From Photobacterium aquae (GTDB lineage: Bacteria; Pseudomonadota; Gammaproteobacteria; Enterobacterales; Vibrionaceae): 64,000 bases of DNA. Positions 16,377 through 26,953 of the stretch are shown piece by piece. The DNA lies in the NCBI RefSeq assembly GCF_001029445.1, contig NZ_LDOT01000012.1, positions 124,001 through 188,000 on the forward strand, written 5' to 3'. Position 1 is the first letter of the stretch. Each line of letters begins with the position of its first letter. Made by a program: the position numbers and the translations under genes. The notes under the pieces are model-generated. The model was not told the origin of the DNA, ran no database searches, and worked only from the letters and a program-made list of their open reading frames with translations.

Positions 16377-17837
16377 GTGTCTGAAATCAGTCAACTAGCG
16401 CCACAGCCTGTGTGGCAGTTTTTCGATCAAATCTGCTCTATCCCTCACCCGTCGAAGCATGAAGAAGCACTTGCCCAGCACATCATTGCATTCGCGAAAA
16501 GCGAAGGTCTGGATGTTCGCCGCGATACAACTGGCAACGTAATCATCAAAAAACCAGCAACGGCAGGTATGGAAAACCGCAAGGGCGTCGTCCTGCAGGC
16601 CCACATCGATATGGTTCCGCAGAAGAACGAAGACACAGCTCATGACTTCACGACGGATCCCATCCAGCCATACGTTGACGGCGAGTGGGTGAAAGCCAAG
16701 GGCACAACCCTAGGTGCCGATAACGGTATCGGCATGGCAACTTGCCTTGCGGTATTGGCCGCCAAAGATATCGAGCATGGCCCACTGGAGGTTCTGCTGA
16801 CTATCGATGAAGAAGCCGGTATGACGGGCGCGTTCGGCCTTGAAGCCGGCTGGCTGGAAGGTGATATCCTGCTAAATACCGACTCTGAGCAGGAAGGCGA
16901 AGTCTACATGGGCTGTGCTGGCGGAGTTGACGGTGCGATCACCCTAACGACAGCGCGCGAAGCTGTGCCGGCCGATCACCAAGCCGTCAAGCTTGTTATC
17001 AAGGGGCTTAAAGGCGGCCACTCTGGCTGTGATATCCATACTGGCCGTGCCAATGCCAATAAGTTGCTTGGCCGTTTCCTATTCGGCCATGCCGACGAAT
17101 TGGGCCTACGTCTGGCCAACATCACCGGCGGTAGCCTGCGCAATGCCATCCCACGCGAAGCCAGTGCCATTGTTACCCTGCCGGCGGCCAACGTTGATCA
17201 GCTAAACAGCCTATTTGACCACTACCGTGAACTACTGAGCGCTGAGCTGGGTCGCGTTGAGACTGATATCAACCTGTTCACCGAAGCTGCGGATACGCCT
17301 GCCGACATTATCACCGCCGAGACCCAAAACCGTTTTGTCAATCTGCTTAATGCCTGCCCTAATGGTGTGATCCGCATGAGCGATGATATTGCCGGTGTGG
17401 TAGAGACCTCGCTGAACGTCGGTGTGATCACAACCGATGCAGACAAAATCACCGTGCTTTGCCTGATCCGCTCACTAATTGATTCTGGCCGCAGCAATGT
17501 CGAAGGCATGCTGAAAGCCGTTGCTTCACTGGCCGGTGCGAACTGCGAGTTCTCTGGCGCCTACCCGGGCTGGAAGCCGGATGCCGATTCGGAAGTGATG
17601 CACCTGTTCCGTGAAACCTATGAGGGAATTTACGGACGCGTGCCTAACATCATGGTGATCCACGCTGGTCTTGAGTGCGGCCTGTTCAAAGAGCCTTACC
17701 CTGAAATGGATATGATCTCCTTCGGCCCGACAATCAAATTCCCACACTCGCCAGATGAGATGGTCAACATCGAAACCGTTGGTCTGTTCTGGGAGCAGAT
17801 GGTTGCCATCCTGAAGAATATTCCGGTTAAAGGCTAA
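16377..17837 (+). CDS. pepD: Aminoacyl-histidine dipeptidase PepD
   Basis: Cytoplasmic M20C zinc dipeptidase of 486 residues that cleaves Xaa-His dipeptides such as carnosine and many other dipeptides. Metal-site motifs visible: LQAHIDMVPQ (His, Asp), LGADNGIGMA (bridging Asp), TIDEEAGMTG (Glu pair), LLNTDSEQEGEVYMGCAGG, and HAGLECGLF near the C-terminus. The start is GTG at 16377, six bases after AAGGAG. It stands alone with its own terminator. Confidence 0.96.
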   Translation: MSEISQLAPQPVWQFFDQICSIPHPSKHEEALAQHIIAFAKSEGLDVRRDTTGNVIIKKPATAGMENRKGVVLQAHIDMVPQKNEDTAHDFTTDPIQPYVDGEWVKAKGTTLGADNGIGMATCLAVLAAKDIEHGPLEVLLTIDEEAGMTGAFGLEAGWLEGDILLNTDSEQEGEVYMGCAGGVDGAITLTTAREAVPADHQAVKLVIKGLKGGHSGCDIHTGRANANKLLGRFLFGHADELGLRLANITGGSLRNAIPREASAIVTLPAANVDQLNSLFDHYRELLSAELGRVETDINLFTEAADTPADIITAETQNRFVNLLNACPNGVIRMSDDIAGVVETSLNVGVITTDADKITVLCLIRSLIDSGRSNVEGMLKAVASLAGANCEFSGAYPGWKPDADSEVMHLFRETYEGIYGRVPNIMVIHAGLECGLFKEPYPEMDMISFGPTIKFPHSPDEMVNIETVGLFWEQMVAILKNIPVKG

Positions 17838-17865
17838 GTGCTGCTGCAACAAGGCATACTATATT

Positions 17866-17889
17866 AAGAGCCCTTCGGGGCTCTTTTTT
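17866..17889 (+). terminator. Terminator of pepD
   Basis: AAGAGCCC-TTCG-GGGCTCTT followed by TTTT: an 8-bp stem closed by a stable C(UUCG)G-type loop, 28 bases after the pepD stop. Confidence 0.9.
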
Positions 17890-17898
17890 ATGCCATAG

Positions 17899-17965
17899 CC
17901 CACCTCTAGCCCCCCCTCCTTTTTTCAAGTAACTCCCCCCTTTTCAAGTGGAGGGCGAAGGTGGG
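17899..17965. repeat. C-rich/G-rich inverted repeat between pepD and dinB
   Basis: Outer arms CCCACCT (17899-17905) and AGGTGGG (17959-17965); inner arms CCCTCC (17914-17919) and GGAGGG (17950-17955). Between them is a duplicated C-run/TTTTCAAGT segment. The layout resembles C-rich repeated intergenic elements of other marine gammaproteobacteria. It is 41 bases past the dinB stop; no clear T-run on the leftward strand. Confidence 0.45.
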
Positions 17966-18005
17966 ATCAAAAACCGTCAAACGATAAAAACAAGTAAACG
18001 AAAAA

Positions 18006-19094
18006 CTACCAATCAAACGATAGCTGTTGGGCACGGGTGCCGACCTCTAGACCAACACTAATGCCTATCAGGCGAATTTCACGGTCCTGCTGGCGGGTCA
18101 ATGCTTCCTTGAGCAAACCGACAAACTGCTGCTTGTCGAGGGTTGGCTGAGTATGCTCGACCGTAGTCTGCTGAAAATCGGCAAATTTTATCTTCACCCC
18201 TTGCTTGGCAATGCCAAGATCCGGCCTAACCCGCCTCAGGCGATTTTCCAGCTCGGGATAAAGCCGCTCGACAACGTCCCAACATTGCTCATAGCTACTG
18301 ATATTGCGTGAAAATGTGCGTTCGACCCCTACCGACTTGCGCTCGCGGGACACCACCACCTCGCGTTCATCGATCCCGTGACTACGCGACCACAACGACT
18401 GGCCGAATTTGCCAAATTGCTGCAACAACTGATGACGATCATAATTTTGAACATCACGCCCGACATACAACCCTTTTTCATGCAACTTCTGGATAGTGAC
18501 CTTCCCTACCCCCGGAATTTTTTCCAATTTAAGATCGGCAACAAACGCAGGGATTTCAGCAGGTGTCACGACGAACTGCCCATCGGGCTTATTCATGTCA
18601 GAGGCAATTTTGGCAATGAATTTAACCGGTGCAATACCGGCAGAGGCGGTCAGATCCAGCTCTTCGCGGATCACCCGGCGGATGTCCTCAGCGATCAGGG
18701 TTGCAGAGCCGTGGTGCATTTCGCAGTCTGTGACATCAAGGTATGCCTCATCCAGCGAGAGCGGCTCGATTTTATCGGTATAGCGTTGGAAAATTTCGCG
18801 GATTTGCCCGGAGACTTCTTTGTACACCGCCATGCGACCGGAAACCAACGTCAAGTGCGGGCAGAGCTGCATTGCCTTGGCGGTCGACATGGCCGAACGC
18901 ACACCGTATTTTCGCGCTAAATAGTTACAGGTACTGATCACTCCACGCTGCTCAGAGCGGCCACCGATGGCAATGGGGATATCACGCAACGCCGGGTTAT
19001 CGCGCATTTCAACCGCCGCAAAGAAGCAATCCATGTCTACATGGATGATCTTTCTCTGTTTTTCTAATTGAGCGCTAGGACGCGAAGACAGCAT
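18006..19094 (-). CDS. dinB: DNA polymerase IV DinB
   Basis: Y-family translesion polymerase, 362 residues. Palm/fingers motifs: [16 protein letters not shown] (catalytic Asp pair begins about residue 20), [19 protein letters not shown], and [11 protein letters not shown] (catalytic Asp-Glu). Helix-hairpin-helix [12 protein letters not shown] follows, then the little-finger domain. The C-terminus, QQLSFDW, resembles a beta-clamp-binding peptide. A LexA-like box lies upstream at 19113-19128. It is downstream of nqrM, as in other Vibrio genomes, but transcribed separately. Confidence 0.96.
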   Translation of the reverse strand: MLSSRPSAQLEKQRKIIHVDMDCFFAAVEMRDNPALRDIPIAIGGRSEQRGVISTCNYLARKYGVRSAMSTAKAMQLCPHLTLVSGRMAVYKEVSGQIREIFQRYTDKIEPLSLDEAYLDVTDCEMHHGSATLIAEDIRRVIREELDLTASAGIAPVKFIAKIASDMNKPDGQFVVTPAEIPAFVADLKLEKIPGVGKVTIQKLHEKGLYVGRDVQNYDRHQLLQQFGKFGQSLWSRSHGIDEREVVVSRERKSVGVERTFSRNISSYEQCWDVVERLYPELENRLRRVRPDLGIAKQGVKIKFADFQQTTVEHTQPTLDKQQFVGLLKEALTRQQDREIRLIGISVGLEVGTRAQQLSFDW

Positions 19095-19112
19095 GCCGAC
19101 ATCACCTAATAA

Positions 19113-19128
19113 CTGGTCGTTTATACAG
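19113..19128 (-). promoter_or_regulatory. LexA (SOS) box upstream of dinB
   Basis: CTGG-N8-ACAG inside the longer symmetric ACTG...CAGT. The consensus is CTGT-N8-ACAG; one base differs. It is 19 bases upstream of the dinB ATG, where LexA would block transcription. dinB is an SOS gene in related bacteria. Confidence 0.65.
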
Positions 19129-19220
19129 TGGTATTATAGGCAAAGTAACGGACAAATAAAGGGGGAATAAGGCGTGACAATACAGGATGGCAAGCAGGGC
19201 AATAGAAGGTACAAATAACA

Positions 19221-19245
19221 CAAAGCCCGGACTCACCGGGCTTTG
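19221..19245 (-). terminator. Probable terminator of nqrM
   Basis: Perfect 10-bp stem CAAAGCCCGG / CCGGGCTTTG with a five-base loop, 56 bases after the nqrM stop. The T-run on the leftward strand is interrupted (TGTGTTATTTG), so termination strength is uncertain. Confidence 0.6.
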
Positions 19246-19300
19246 TGGTTGATGACACGCCACACCTAATCGTGACGTGTCTGGCGGTCAGAAAAACTGA

Positions 19301-19522
19301 TCAGATAATCTGGTTCTTCTTCCACTCCTCCTGACGGGCCGCTCGCGCCTCACGCTTTTTACGCGCATCGCACGGCTCAGGGCAGTCACACTCTTTAGCG
19401 ATACCGATACCGTCAAGACCACCGCAACTACCACTAACCGTTTTACGCTGGAAAATGTACCCAACGGCCATCGCCGCGATCACCAGCAAAAATACAGCAA
19501 AGGTTGTTAGATAAATAGCCAT
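19301..19522 (-). CDS. nqrM: NqrM, maturation factor of the sodium-pumping NADH dehydrogenase
   Basis: Seventy-three residues (former DUF539). One membrane helix (about 4-23), then four cysteines C33, C45, C47 and C51 in SCGG...ECDCPEPC and a basic tail. Known work links NqrM to assembly of the iron centre between NqrD and NqrE. It starts 10 bases after the apbE stop, on the same strand, closing the nqr-apbE-nqrM cluster. Confidence 0.92.
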   Translation of the reverse strand: MAIYLTTFAVFLLVIAAMAVGYIFQRKTVSGSCGGLDGIGIAKECDCPEPCDARKKREARAARQEEWKKNQII

Positions 19523-19532
19523 TCAAATGTCT

Positions 19533-20555
19533 CTATTTCTGTTTCATGTAAGGGACAAAGGCATCGGACGGATACTCTTTGAACCCCTGCTTGGTTTTCA
19601 CAATCAACAGCACGGCAATCTGCTCTTTGTTGGCCAGAGCCAATGCTTGTTCTTCACCCATCACAGAGAACGCCGTAGCCAGCGCGTCCGCCGTCATGCA
19701 TGAAGGGCTCAACACAGTGACCGATACCACATGGTTGTCAATTGGCATCCCGGTCTTCGGGTTGATCAGGTGCGAGTAACGCACACCGTCTTGCTCGAAG
19801 TAATTGCGATAGTCACCTGATGTTGCCACACCCATGTTGCCAGGTTCAATCACTTCTTGAATTGCGCGGTGACCATCCTCGGTCGGCTTTTCGATCGCGA
19901 TACGCCAAGGCACGCCCTCTAGGTTGTTGCCTTTTAGACGCAACTCACCACCCACTTCGACGAGGTAATTGGCAACGCCTAGCTGATCAAAATAATCTGC
20001 GACAACATCAACCCCAAAGCCCTTGGCAATCGACGACAGATCAACGTACAGATCAGGAATATCCTTGATCAGAGTATTACCCTTAACGCTCAAATGCTCG
20101 ATACCCACTTCCTTGCGGCGCTCTGCCAACTCGTCCGCCGTCGGGGTTTTCTCCGGACGCGCTTCCGGGCCAAAGCTCCACAGGTTAACGATTGGGCCAA
20201 CAGTTACATCAAGTGCTCCGTCAGTCAGCTTAGACAGACGCAATGCCTCGGTAACCACCTTGGCTGTATCGGCAGATACTTCAAACGGCTCGCTTGAGCG
20301 ATGCTGGTTAAATTGGCTGAGCTCGGAATGCTTGCGGTAGGTCGACATCTGGTCGTTAACCAGCTCCAATCGGCGATCAATCTCAGCCTGAAGCTCCGAC
20401 GCAGACGGCAAGCCTTCCTGCTTAACCAACTTAATCGAATAATAGGTGCCCATCGTCGCACCGTTAAGATGGATGAGCTCACGCTGCTCACTACAGGCCG
20501 ACAGGGCGAATGCCAATACGAGCATCATCAATGCTCGGTTCAGGAACGTCTTCAT
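19533..20555 (-). CDS. apbE: FAD:protein FMN transferase ApbE (lipoprotein)
   Basis: Covalently attaches FMN to threonines of NqrB and NqrC, using FAD. 340 residues. Lipoprotein signal MKTFLNRALMMLVLAFALSAC with lipobox L-S-A-C (C21). Family motifs: GATMGTYYSIK (about 31-41), DLSSIAKGFGVD, and HLINPKTGMPI. The ATG at 20555 is chosen over an upstream in-frame reading because GGGGAG precedes it by eight bases and the lipoprotein signal starts there. A terminator separates it from nqrF, so it probably also has its own promoter. Confidence 0.94.
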   Translation of the reverse strand: MKTFLNRALMMLVLAFALSACSEQRELIHLNGATMGTYYSIKLVKQEGLPSASELQAEIDRRLELVNDQMSTYRKHSELSQFNQHRSSEPFEVSADTAKVVTEALRLSKLTDGALDVTVGPIVNLWSFGPEARPEKTPTADELAERRKEVGIEHLSVKGNTLIKDIPDLYVDLSSIAKGFGVDVVADYFDQLGVANYLVEVGGELRLKGNNLEGVPWRIAIEKPTEDGHRAIQEVIEPGNMGVATSGDYRNYFEQDGVRYSHLINPKTGMPIDNHVVSVTVLSPSCMTADALATAFSVMGEEQALALANKEQIAVLLIVKTKQGFKEYPSDAFVPYMKQK

Positions 20556-20636
20556 CCAACAACTCCCCAAATGAAAGACTAGTTTGTTTGCTGCCACCCT
20601 CTGACAACATAACTTGTATCTATTATTATGAAAAAA

Positions 20637-20660
20637 GGCTGGCTCCATACAGAGCCAGCC
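20637..20660 (-). terminator. Terminator of the nqr operon
   Basis: Perfect 9-bp stem GGCTGGCTC / GAGCCAGCC, six-base loop, followed on the leftward strand by TTTTTT. It lies 24 bases after the nqrF stop and before apbE, splitting nqrA-F from apbE-nqrM. Confidence 0.9.
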
Positions 20661-20683
20661 AGTATTTAGCGGGTCAAGGCTTA

Positions 20684-21907
20684 TCAGCCCCCGAAGTCAT
20701 CCAGTAGGATGTTTTCGTCTTCAACACCAAGATCTTTCAGCATACCGATTACGGCTGCGTTCATCATCGGTGGACCACACATGTAGTATTCACAGTCTTC
20801 TGGTGCTTCGTGATCTTTCAAGTAGTTCTCGTAAATCACGTTGTGGATGAAGCCTGTGTAACCATCCCAGTTATCTTCTGGTAGTGGATCAGACAGGGCA
20901 ACGTGCCACTCGAAGTTCTCGTTGTCCGCCGCTAGCGTATCGAAATCTTCTACGTAGAACATTTCACGCTTAGAACGGGCACCGTACCAGTAAGTCATCT
21001 TACGCTTAGATTTCAGGCGTAGAAGCTGGTCGAAGATATGAGAACGCATTGGTGCCATACCAGCACCACCGCCGATAAATACCATTTCGTTATCAGTGTC
21101 TTTCGCGAAGAACTCACCGAATGGACCAGAAATAGTACACTTGTCACCAGCCTTCAGAGACCAGATGTACGAAGACATTACGCCTGGTGGTACGTCTGGG
21201 TTGTTTGGCGGCGGAGTCGCGATACGTACGTTCAGCTTGATCAGGCCTTTCTCTTCTGGGTATGACGCCATAGAGTAAGCACGGATCGAGTGCTCTTTCA
21301 CGATAGACTCGTAACGGAACAGGTTGAACTTGTCCCAGTCACCACGGTATTCCTCTGGAATATCGAAGTCAGCGTATTTAATGTGATGTGGTTCAGCTTC
21401 AATCTGAATGTAACCACCGGCACGGAACGGTACTTCTTCACCTTCAGGGATCTGAAGCACAAGCTCTTTGATGAAGGTAGCTTCGTTGTTGTTAGAAAGA
21501 ACAGTACATTCCCACTTCTTAACACCGAAGATTTCTTCAGGTAGCTCGATGTCCATATCGGACTTCACGTTTACCTGACACGCCAGACGCTCGCCTTCAC
21601 GTGCTTCACCTTTTGTGATGTGGTCAAGCTCTGTTGGCAGAATGTCACCGCCGCCAGATTTAACTTTCACGCGGCACTGACCACATGAACCACCACCACC
21701 ACACGCTGATGATACGAAAATACCACTACCTGCTAGGGCACCTAGCAGCTTGCCACCCGCAGCGGTTGTAATCGCTTTTTCTGGGTCGCCATTTACTGAG
21801 ATAGTGATGTCACCTGATGGTACCAGCTTAGATTTAGCGAATAGAATCACTAGAACTAGAGCCAGGATAATCAGGGTGAACATAACTACACCAAGAATAA
21901 TATCCAT
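20684..21907 (-). CDS. nqrF: Na+-NQR subunit F (NADH-oxidising)
   Basis: Accepts hydride from NADH and passes electrons into the sodium-pumping complex. 407 residues: one N-terminal membrane helix (about 3-24), a 2Fe-2S ferredoxin domain with C69, C75, C78 and C110, then an FAD-binding reductase domain ([13 protein letters not shown]) and an NADH-binding domain ([27 protein letters not shown]). The spacing matches the V. cholerae enzyme. Last gene of the nqr operon, 21 bases after nqrE. Confidence 0.98.
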   Translation of the reverse strand: MDIILGVVMFTLIILALVLVILFAKSKLVPSGDITISVNGDPEKAITTAAGGKLLGALAGSGIFVSSACGGGGSCGQCRVKVKSGGGDILPTELDHITKGEAREGERLACQVNVKSDMDIELPEEIFGVKKWECTVLSNNNEATFIKELVLQIPEGEEVPFRAGGYIQIEAEPHHIKYADFDIPEEYRGDWDKFNLFRYESIVKEHSIRAYSMASYPEEKGLIKLNVRIATPPPNNPDVPPGVMSSYIWSLKAGDKCTISGPFGEFFAKDTDNEMVFIGGGAGMAPMRSHIFDQLLRLKSKRKMTYWYGARSKREMFYVEDFDTLAADNENFEWHVALSDPLPEDNWDGYTGFIHNVIYENYLKDHEAPEDCEYYMCGPPMMNAAVIGMLKDLGVEDENILLDDFGG

Positions 21908-21928
21908 TGATTATTCCTTTTATCCTGA

Positions 21929-22525
21929 TTACAGCTGAACGCCGGAGAAGGACATGAAGCCCAACGCCATAAGGCCAACGGTGATGAATGTGATACCTAG
22001 GCCACGTAGACCTGGAGGTACGTCTGAGTACTTCATCTTCTCACGGATACCCGCAAGCGCAACGATGGCCAACGTCCAACCAATACCTGAACCAATACCG
22101 TAAACGACAGATTCAGCAAAGTTATAATCACGCTGTACCATGAAAGATACACCACCGAAGATCGCACAGTTAACGGTGATCAGCGGCAGGAAGATACCTA
22201 GCGCGTTATATAGTGGTGGGAAGAAGCGGTCCAGAACCATTTCTAGGATCTGTACCAGTGCTGCAATCACACCGATGAACGTAATAAAGTTCAGGAAGCT
22301 AAGGTCAACACCCGCCACAATCGCGCCGTCTTTCAACAGCAGGTTGTAGATCAGGTTGTTGGCTGGTACGGCGATAGCCAGTACCACTGTTACTGCCACA
22401 CCCAGACCGAAAGAAGTTTTCACTTTTTTCGATACCGCTAGGAATGTACACATACCTAGGAAGAACGACAGTGCCAAGTTCTCGATGAAGATCGAACGAA
22501 CTAGAAGGCTTAGATAATGTTCCAT
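21929..22525 (-). CDS. nqrE: Na+-NQR subunit E
   Basis: Integral membrane subunit of 198 residues with about six helices; homologous to RnfA and to NqrD. It has [16 protein letters not shown] and [18 protein letters not shown]; conserved Cys residues in these segments bind the intramembrane iron centre shared with NqrD. ATG at 22525, seven bases from nqrD. Confidence 0.98.
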   Translation of the reverse strand: MEHYLSLLVRSIFIENLALSFFLGMCTFLAVSKKVKTSFGLGVAVTVVLAIAVPANNLIYNLLLKDGAIVAGVDLSFLNFITFIGVIAALVQILEMVLDRFFPPLYNALGIFLPLITVNCAIFGGVSFMVQRDYNFAESVVYGIGSGIGWTLAIVALAGIREKMKYSDVPPGLRGLGITFITVGLMALGFMSFSGVQL

Positions 22526-22532
22526 GGTCCCC

Positions 22533-23165
22533 TTACTCCTTCGCTTCTACTTGTTCTGGACGGATGGTACGGATAACCCAGATCATGAAGCCGATCAGGA
22601 AGAACGCTGATGGTGCTAGGATCATCATGCCGTTTGGCTGGTACCAACCACCGTTAGACACTAGAGGAAGCACTTCGATACCGAATAGCTTGCCAGAACC
22701 TAGTAGTTCACGGAAGAAAGCAACAGTGATCAATACGAAACCGTAGCCTAGACCGTTACCGATACCATCAAGGAACGATGGCAATGGCGCAGATTTCATT
22801 GCGTACGCTTCTGCACGGCCCATTACGATACAGTTGGTGATGATCAGACCTACGAATACAGATAGCTGCTTAGAGATATCGTACAGGTAAGCTTTTAGCA
22901 CCTGGTCAACCACGATTACCAATGATGCGATGATCGCCATCTGAACGATGATACGTACGCTGTTTGGAATGTGGTTACGGATCAGAGAAACAAACAAGTT
23001 CGCAAATGCGGTTACAAACATTACCGCGAGTGTCATTACGAAAGCTGTTTCCAATTTAGTGGTTACTGCCAGAGCAGAACACACACCAAGGATCTGAAGC
23101 GCGATCGGGTTGTTGTCGATAAACGGCCCGAACAGAATCTTCTTCATTTCTTTAGTATCAGCCAT
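22533..23165 (-). CDS. nqrD: Na+-NQR subunit D
   Basis: Integral membrane subunit of 210 residues with about six helices; homologous to RnfE. It contains [17 protein letters not shown] and [15 protein letters not shown], with the cysteines paired with those of NqrE around the iron centre. It overlaps the nqrC 3' end by eight bases, so the two are translationally coupled. Confidence 0.98.
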   Translation of the reverse strand: MADTKEMKKILFGPFIDNNPIALQILGVCSALAVTTKLETAFVMTLAVMFVTAFANLFVSLIRNHIPNSVRIIVQMAIIASLVIVVDQVLKAYLYDISKQLSVFVGLIITNCIVMGRAEAYAMKSAPLPSFLDGIGNGLGYGFVLITVAFFRELLGSGKLFGIEVLPLVSNGGWYQPNGMMILAPSAFFLIGFMIWVIRTIRPEQVEAKE

Positions 23166-23952
23166 TGTTTAGTTCTCCTGCACGCACTTTAGCTAGGAAT
23201 GGACCAAAGCCCATGTCACCCAACCAGAAGTCGAAACTGTGCTGAACACCATTCGCAGTCAATGTTGCGCCAGATAGGCCGTCAACACCGTGGATGTCAC
23301 CCTCTGGAGCGCCACCTTTAACAATACGAATTGCTGGTTTGTTGTTGTCATCAAACATCTTCTTACCAACGAACTGAGCACGCCATGTTGGGTTCTCAAT
23401 CTCACCACCCAATCCAGGAGTTTCACCCTGCTGGTAGTAAGTAATACCCGCAAGGGTGTTACCGTCAGTTTCTACTGCGATGAATGCGTACATCATTGAC
23501 CACAGACCGCCACCGTGGATAGGCAGGATCAGTTTCTCAACTTTGTCGTTCGCATTTTTCACTAGGTAAACAGTTGCGATGTCAGCACGACGAATGATCT
23601 TCGCTTTGTCTTGCTCGCCAGTAAGGCGGATAGACTGCGCAGGATCTTTCGCTGCATCACGCTGCTTGTACTGAGCAGGTGTAGCACCTGTTTCAGACTG
23701 AGCAACGAACTCACCGGTTTTAAGATCTACCAGTTTAGGCTCAATGAACTTCTGGTAAGTTTCAGTAACGTCAGTACCGTCTTGCAGAAGGCCAGCCACT
23801 GAAAGGATGTTACGCTGAACGTCAAGTACCGCATTTTTCTGCTGTAGAGGACGCAGTGCAACAGCTGCAGCTGATACCACGATAGAGCACACTAGGCTCA
23901 GTGCGATAACAACAATCAGCGTCTTTTTAATGCTATCGTTATTACTTGCCAT
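23158..23952 (-). CDS. nqrC: Na+-NQR subunit C (covalent FMN)
   Basis: Subunit of 264 residues with one N-terminal membrane helix (about 11-34) and a periplasmic FMN-binding domain. The flavinylation motif D-G-L-S-G-A-T-L-T places the FMN-bearing threonine at T230, attached by ApbE. Overlaps both neighbours (nqrB by eleven bases, nqrD by eight). Confidence 0.98.
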   Translation of the reverse strand: MASNNDSIKKTLIVVIALSLVCSIVVSAAAVALRPLQQKNAVLDVQRNILSVAGLLQDGTDVTETYQKFIEPKLVDLKTGEFVAQSETGATPAQYKQRDAAKDPAQSIRLTGEQDKAKIIRRADIATVYLVKNANDKVEKLILPIHGGGLWSMMYAFIAVETDGNTLAGITYYQQGETPGLGGEIENPTWRAQFVGKKMFDDNNKPAIRIVKGGAPEGDIHGVDGLSGATLTANGVQHSFDFWLGDMGFGPFLAKVRAGELNNG

Positions 23953-25186
23953 GACGAGCTAGTCTCCGCTTGATATTGCCCTGAACCACAAGGTTGTCAA
24001 ATAGAGGTGCGAATAGGTTAGCAAATAGAATTGCTAGCATCATACCTTCTGGGTACGCAGGGTTTACCACACGAACCATAACAGCCATTGCACCGATTAG
24101 TGCGCCGTACCACCACTTACCTTTGTTAGTAAATGAAGCAGACACTGGATCGGTTGCCATGAACATCATACCGAACGCAAAACCACCCAGAACTAGGTGC
24201 CAGTGCCAAGGCATGCTGAACATTGGGTTAGTGTCAGAACCGATGATGTTGAACAGCGTAGACGTCGCAATCATACCGACCATAGTACCGGCAATGATGC
24301 GCCATGAAGCGATTCGCATGAATACGATCATCGCACCACCAAGAATGATGGCTAGCGTTGATACTTCACCGATTGAACCTGGAATACGGCCAATGAAGGC
24401 ATCCATCCAGCTTACTGCATCGCCAGTTACCGTGTTAACCACTGCTGACTGACCACCGTGAGCCCACTGGCTCAGTGCAGTTGCACCAGAGAAACCATCC
24501 GCTGCAGTCCATACTAGATCACCAGAGATCTGAGCTGGGTATGCAAAGAATAGGAACGCACGGCCTGCAAGCGCAGGGTTCAGGAAGTTACGGCCTGTAC
24601 CACCGAAAATTTCTTTTGCGACAACAACACCAAAGGTAATACCTAGGGCTGCCTGCCAAAGTGGTAGTGTTGGCGGTACAATCAAAGCAAACAGAATTGA
24701 TGTTACGAAGAAACCTTCGTTAACTTCATGCTTGCGAACCATACAGAATAGGACTTCCCAGAAACCACCCACAGCAAAAACAACTGCGTAAATAGGTAGG
24801 AAGTAGGTCGCACCCAGTAGCATTTTGCTACCCCAGCCAGCGTCAACTGACATGGTGCCGCCCAGCATCTGAGTCAGCCAGTAGTGCCAGTCACCTGCAA
24901 TAACTGCAGCCAACTGCTCACCAGCGTATAGGTGGTTTAGCGCAACAATAGCCTGGTGACCAGTGTTGTACATACCCCAGAACATCGCTGGGAATACCGC
25001 AAACCATACCATGATCATGATACGCTTCAGGTCAATGCTGTCACGCACATGAGAACCAGCACGTGTTACCTGACCTGGGGTATACATAAGAGTCGCAAAC
25101 GCTTCATACAGCGCAAACCACTTCTCGTGCTTACCACCTGGCTCAAAGTGGTGCTCAACTTGCTCGAGTAAATTCTTGAGACCCAT
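23942..25186 (-). CDS. nqrB: Na+-NQR subunit B (covalent FMN, sodium channel subunit)
   Basis: Integral membrane subunit of 414 residues, about ten helices. FMN attachment motif [11 protein letters not shown] with T236, the same number as in V. cholerae. [22 protein letters not shown] and [20 protein letters not shown] are typical. It binds riboflavin and ubiquinone in known structures and forms the sodium path. Begins 3 bases after nqrA. Confidence 0.98.
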   Translation of the reverse strand: MGLKNLLEQVEHHFEPGGKHEKWFALYEAFATLMYTPGQVTRAGSHVRDSIDLKRIMIMVWFAVFPAMFWGMYNTGHQAIVALNHLYAGEQLAAVIAGDWHYWLTQMLGGTMSVDAGWGSKMLLGATYFLPIYAVVFAVGGFWEVLFCMVRKHEVNEGFFVTSILFALIVPPTLPLWQAALGITFGVVVAKEIFGGTGRNFLNPALAGRAFLFFAYPAQISGDLVWTAADGFSGATALSQWAHGGQSAVVNTVTGDAVSWMDAFIGRIPGSIGEVSTLAIILGGAMIVFMRIASWRIIAGTMVGMIATSTLFNIIGSDTNPMFSMPWHWHLVLGGFAFGMMFMATDPVSASFTNKGKWWYGALIGAMAVMVRVVNPAYPEGMMLAILFANLFAPLFDNLVVQGNIKRRLARHGK

Positions 25187-25189
25187 GAA

Positions 25190-26530
25190 TTACCCTTCCT
25201 TCTCAATTGTGTCCAGGCACTGACGTAGCATTGGACCAAATTCATACTTACCTGGACATACGAACGTACATAGTGCTAGATCTTCTTCATCAAGCTCAAG
25301 TGCACCAAGCTGGGCTGCACTATCAATATCACCTGCACACAGGTCACGAAGAAGTAGCGTTGGTTCGATATCCAGCGGCATGACACGCTCGTAGTTGCCG
25401 ATTGGCACCATCGCACGCTCAGAACCGTTGGTTGTCGTTGTCATGTTGAACAACTGACCAGGGAAGAACTGGCTGATGAAAGAACGGGTTACAGAGAACT
25501 TGTTCTTACCAGGAACAATCCAGCCCAGGAATTCTTTCTCGCGACCTTCGCGAAGAGCAGAAACCTGAAGATGGTAGCGGCCAAGGTAAGCATGCGGGCC
25601 CACTGCGTGAATGCCGTTCAGAACAGAGCCTGAAAGCACACGTAGCTCGCCTGGCATCAGCTCAGAGTCAGTAAGCTGCTCTAGAGATGCACCGATCTGA
25701 GTACGTACCAAACGTGGCTTGTTCACAACTGGACCAGCCAGAGAAACAACGCGATCTGTGAATAGCTCACCAGTCAGGAACAGCTTACCGAAAGCAATCA
25801 CGTCCTGATAGTTGATGTGCCATGCCACATTCTGCACGCTTGCGCCAAATAGAGTATGAATGTGCGTACCAACCAGACCTGCAGGGTGCGGGCCGTTGAA
25901 TACGTGCTCTTCGATATTGGCTTCGTTTGAACGAGGAAGGCTAGCACCAGATTTACAAACCATGACTTTGCCGCTTGTTAGGCGAGACAAAATAGTCAGG
26001 CCAGCAACAAACGCGTCGCTTTGCTCGTTGATAACAACTTCTGGGTTAGCTGCTAGTGGGTTAGTATCGATGGCTGTTACGAAGATAGCCTGGGTTTCAG
26101 CATCGATGGCAGGCACCTTGCTGAAAGGACGCGTACGAAGCGCAGTCCACATACCAGATTCAACCAACTGATCCACAATTGCCGAACGCTCTAGTTGCGC
26201 TAGCTGGTTTGCTTCATAGCTGTTGAACGTAACTTGCTCGTCGCCTTCTACATCAATCACTACAGACTGAAGAACACGCTTCGCACCACGGTTAATTTCT
26301 GCAACCTTGCCGCTGGCTGGAGCAGTGAACTTAACGCCAGGGTTCTTCTTGTCTTCAAAAAGAATCTGACCTTTTTTCACTACATCCCCTACGCGGATAT
26401 GCATTGTAGGACGCATACCAACATATTCTTCGCCAAGCAAGGCGACACGGGTGATGGCCTTGCCATCATTTATCGCCTGGGCAGGAGTCCCCGAAATTGG
26501 GATATCCAAACCCTTCTTTATTGTAATCAT
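25190..26530 (-). CDS. nqrA: Na+-NQR subunit A
   Basis: Peripheral cytoplasmic subunit of 446 residues, first gene of the operon. Begins [16 protein letters not shown]. Contains [17 protein letters not shown] (lipoyl/barrel-sandwich-like), [13 protein letters not shown], and a C-terminal [12 protein letters not shown]. The ATG at 26530 is chosen over an upstream in-frame extension of 35 codons, which lacks family similarity; the Shine-Dalgarno is weak. Confidence 0.97.
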   Translation of the reverse strand: MITIKKGLDIPISGTPAQAINDGKAITRVALLGEEYVGMRPTMHIRVGDVVKKGQILFEDKKNPGVKFTAPASGKVAEINRGAKRVLQSVVIDVEGDEQVTFNSYEANQLAQLERSAIVDQLVESGMWTALRTRPFSKVPAIDAETQAIFVTAIDTNPLAANPEVVINEQSDAFVAGLTILSRLTSGKVMVCKSGASLPRSNEANIEEHVFNGPHPAGLVGTHIHTLFGASVQNVAWHINYQDVIAFGKLFLTGELFTDRVVSLAGPVVNKPRLVRTQIGASLEQLTDSELMPGELRVLSGSVLNGIHAVGPHAYLGRYHLQVSALREGREKEFLGWIVPGKNKFSVTRSFISQFFPGQLFNMTTTTNGSERAMVPIGNYERVMPLDIEPTLLLRDLCAGDIDSAAQLGALELDEEDLALCTFVCPGKYEFGPMLRQCLDTIEKEG

Positions 26531-26679
26531 ACGCACTTGCACTACATTAACGGGAAAAAATTTTTCTATTGCGCAATTTAGACACGACTTTCCTTCGTCC
26601 GAAGCTGACGTAACCACCAGCACCGCAACATCCAATTTACCTACTCGTCACAACTTACGCCGCGAGTAAATTTGAGGCC

Positions 26680-26713
26680 GGGATTTTACCATTAATCCAC
26701 GGGATTTTACCAT
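26680..26713 (-). promoter_or_regulatory. Tandem extended -10 direct repeat upstream of nqrA
   Basis: GGGATTTTACCAT occurs at 26680-26692 and 26701-26713, exactly 21 bases apart. On the leftward strand each contains TGGTAAAAT, an extended -10 (TGnTAtAAT-like). The -35 regions are weak. Two nested promoters, or a tandem operator on the same DNA face, would both fit; nqrA starts about 150 bases downstream. Confidence 0.45.
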
Positions 26714-26929
26714 GCCAAACCACACTAAACAGGCTGAAAATCGGCTAACTCTTTAAACGCAATACTGTCATATGCTGATTATTTTGAACTAACGCACAAA
26801 AGCAAAAATCCATGCTTTTTATAATGTTTTTTTCACTTTTGCTTCAGGGTTAATAAAAGGCCAACAAATCGTCTACATCAGCAACATACAAGCAAAGAAC
26901 CCGATAAGCCTATTGTTTCAAAGATGTCT

Positions 26930-26953
26930 CAATGTTAATGGCTGTTAACATTG
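26930..26953. promoter_or_regulatory. Palindrome CAATGTTAA-N6-TTAACATTG
   Basis: Perfect 9-bp arms around TGGCTG, 400 bases upstream of nqrA. It is AT-rich and without a T-run, so it looks more like an operator than a terminator. The regulator is unknown. Confidence 0.35.
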
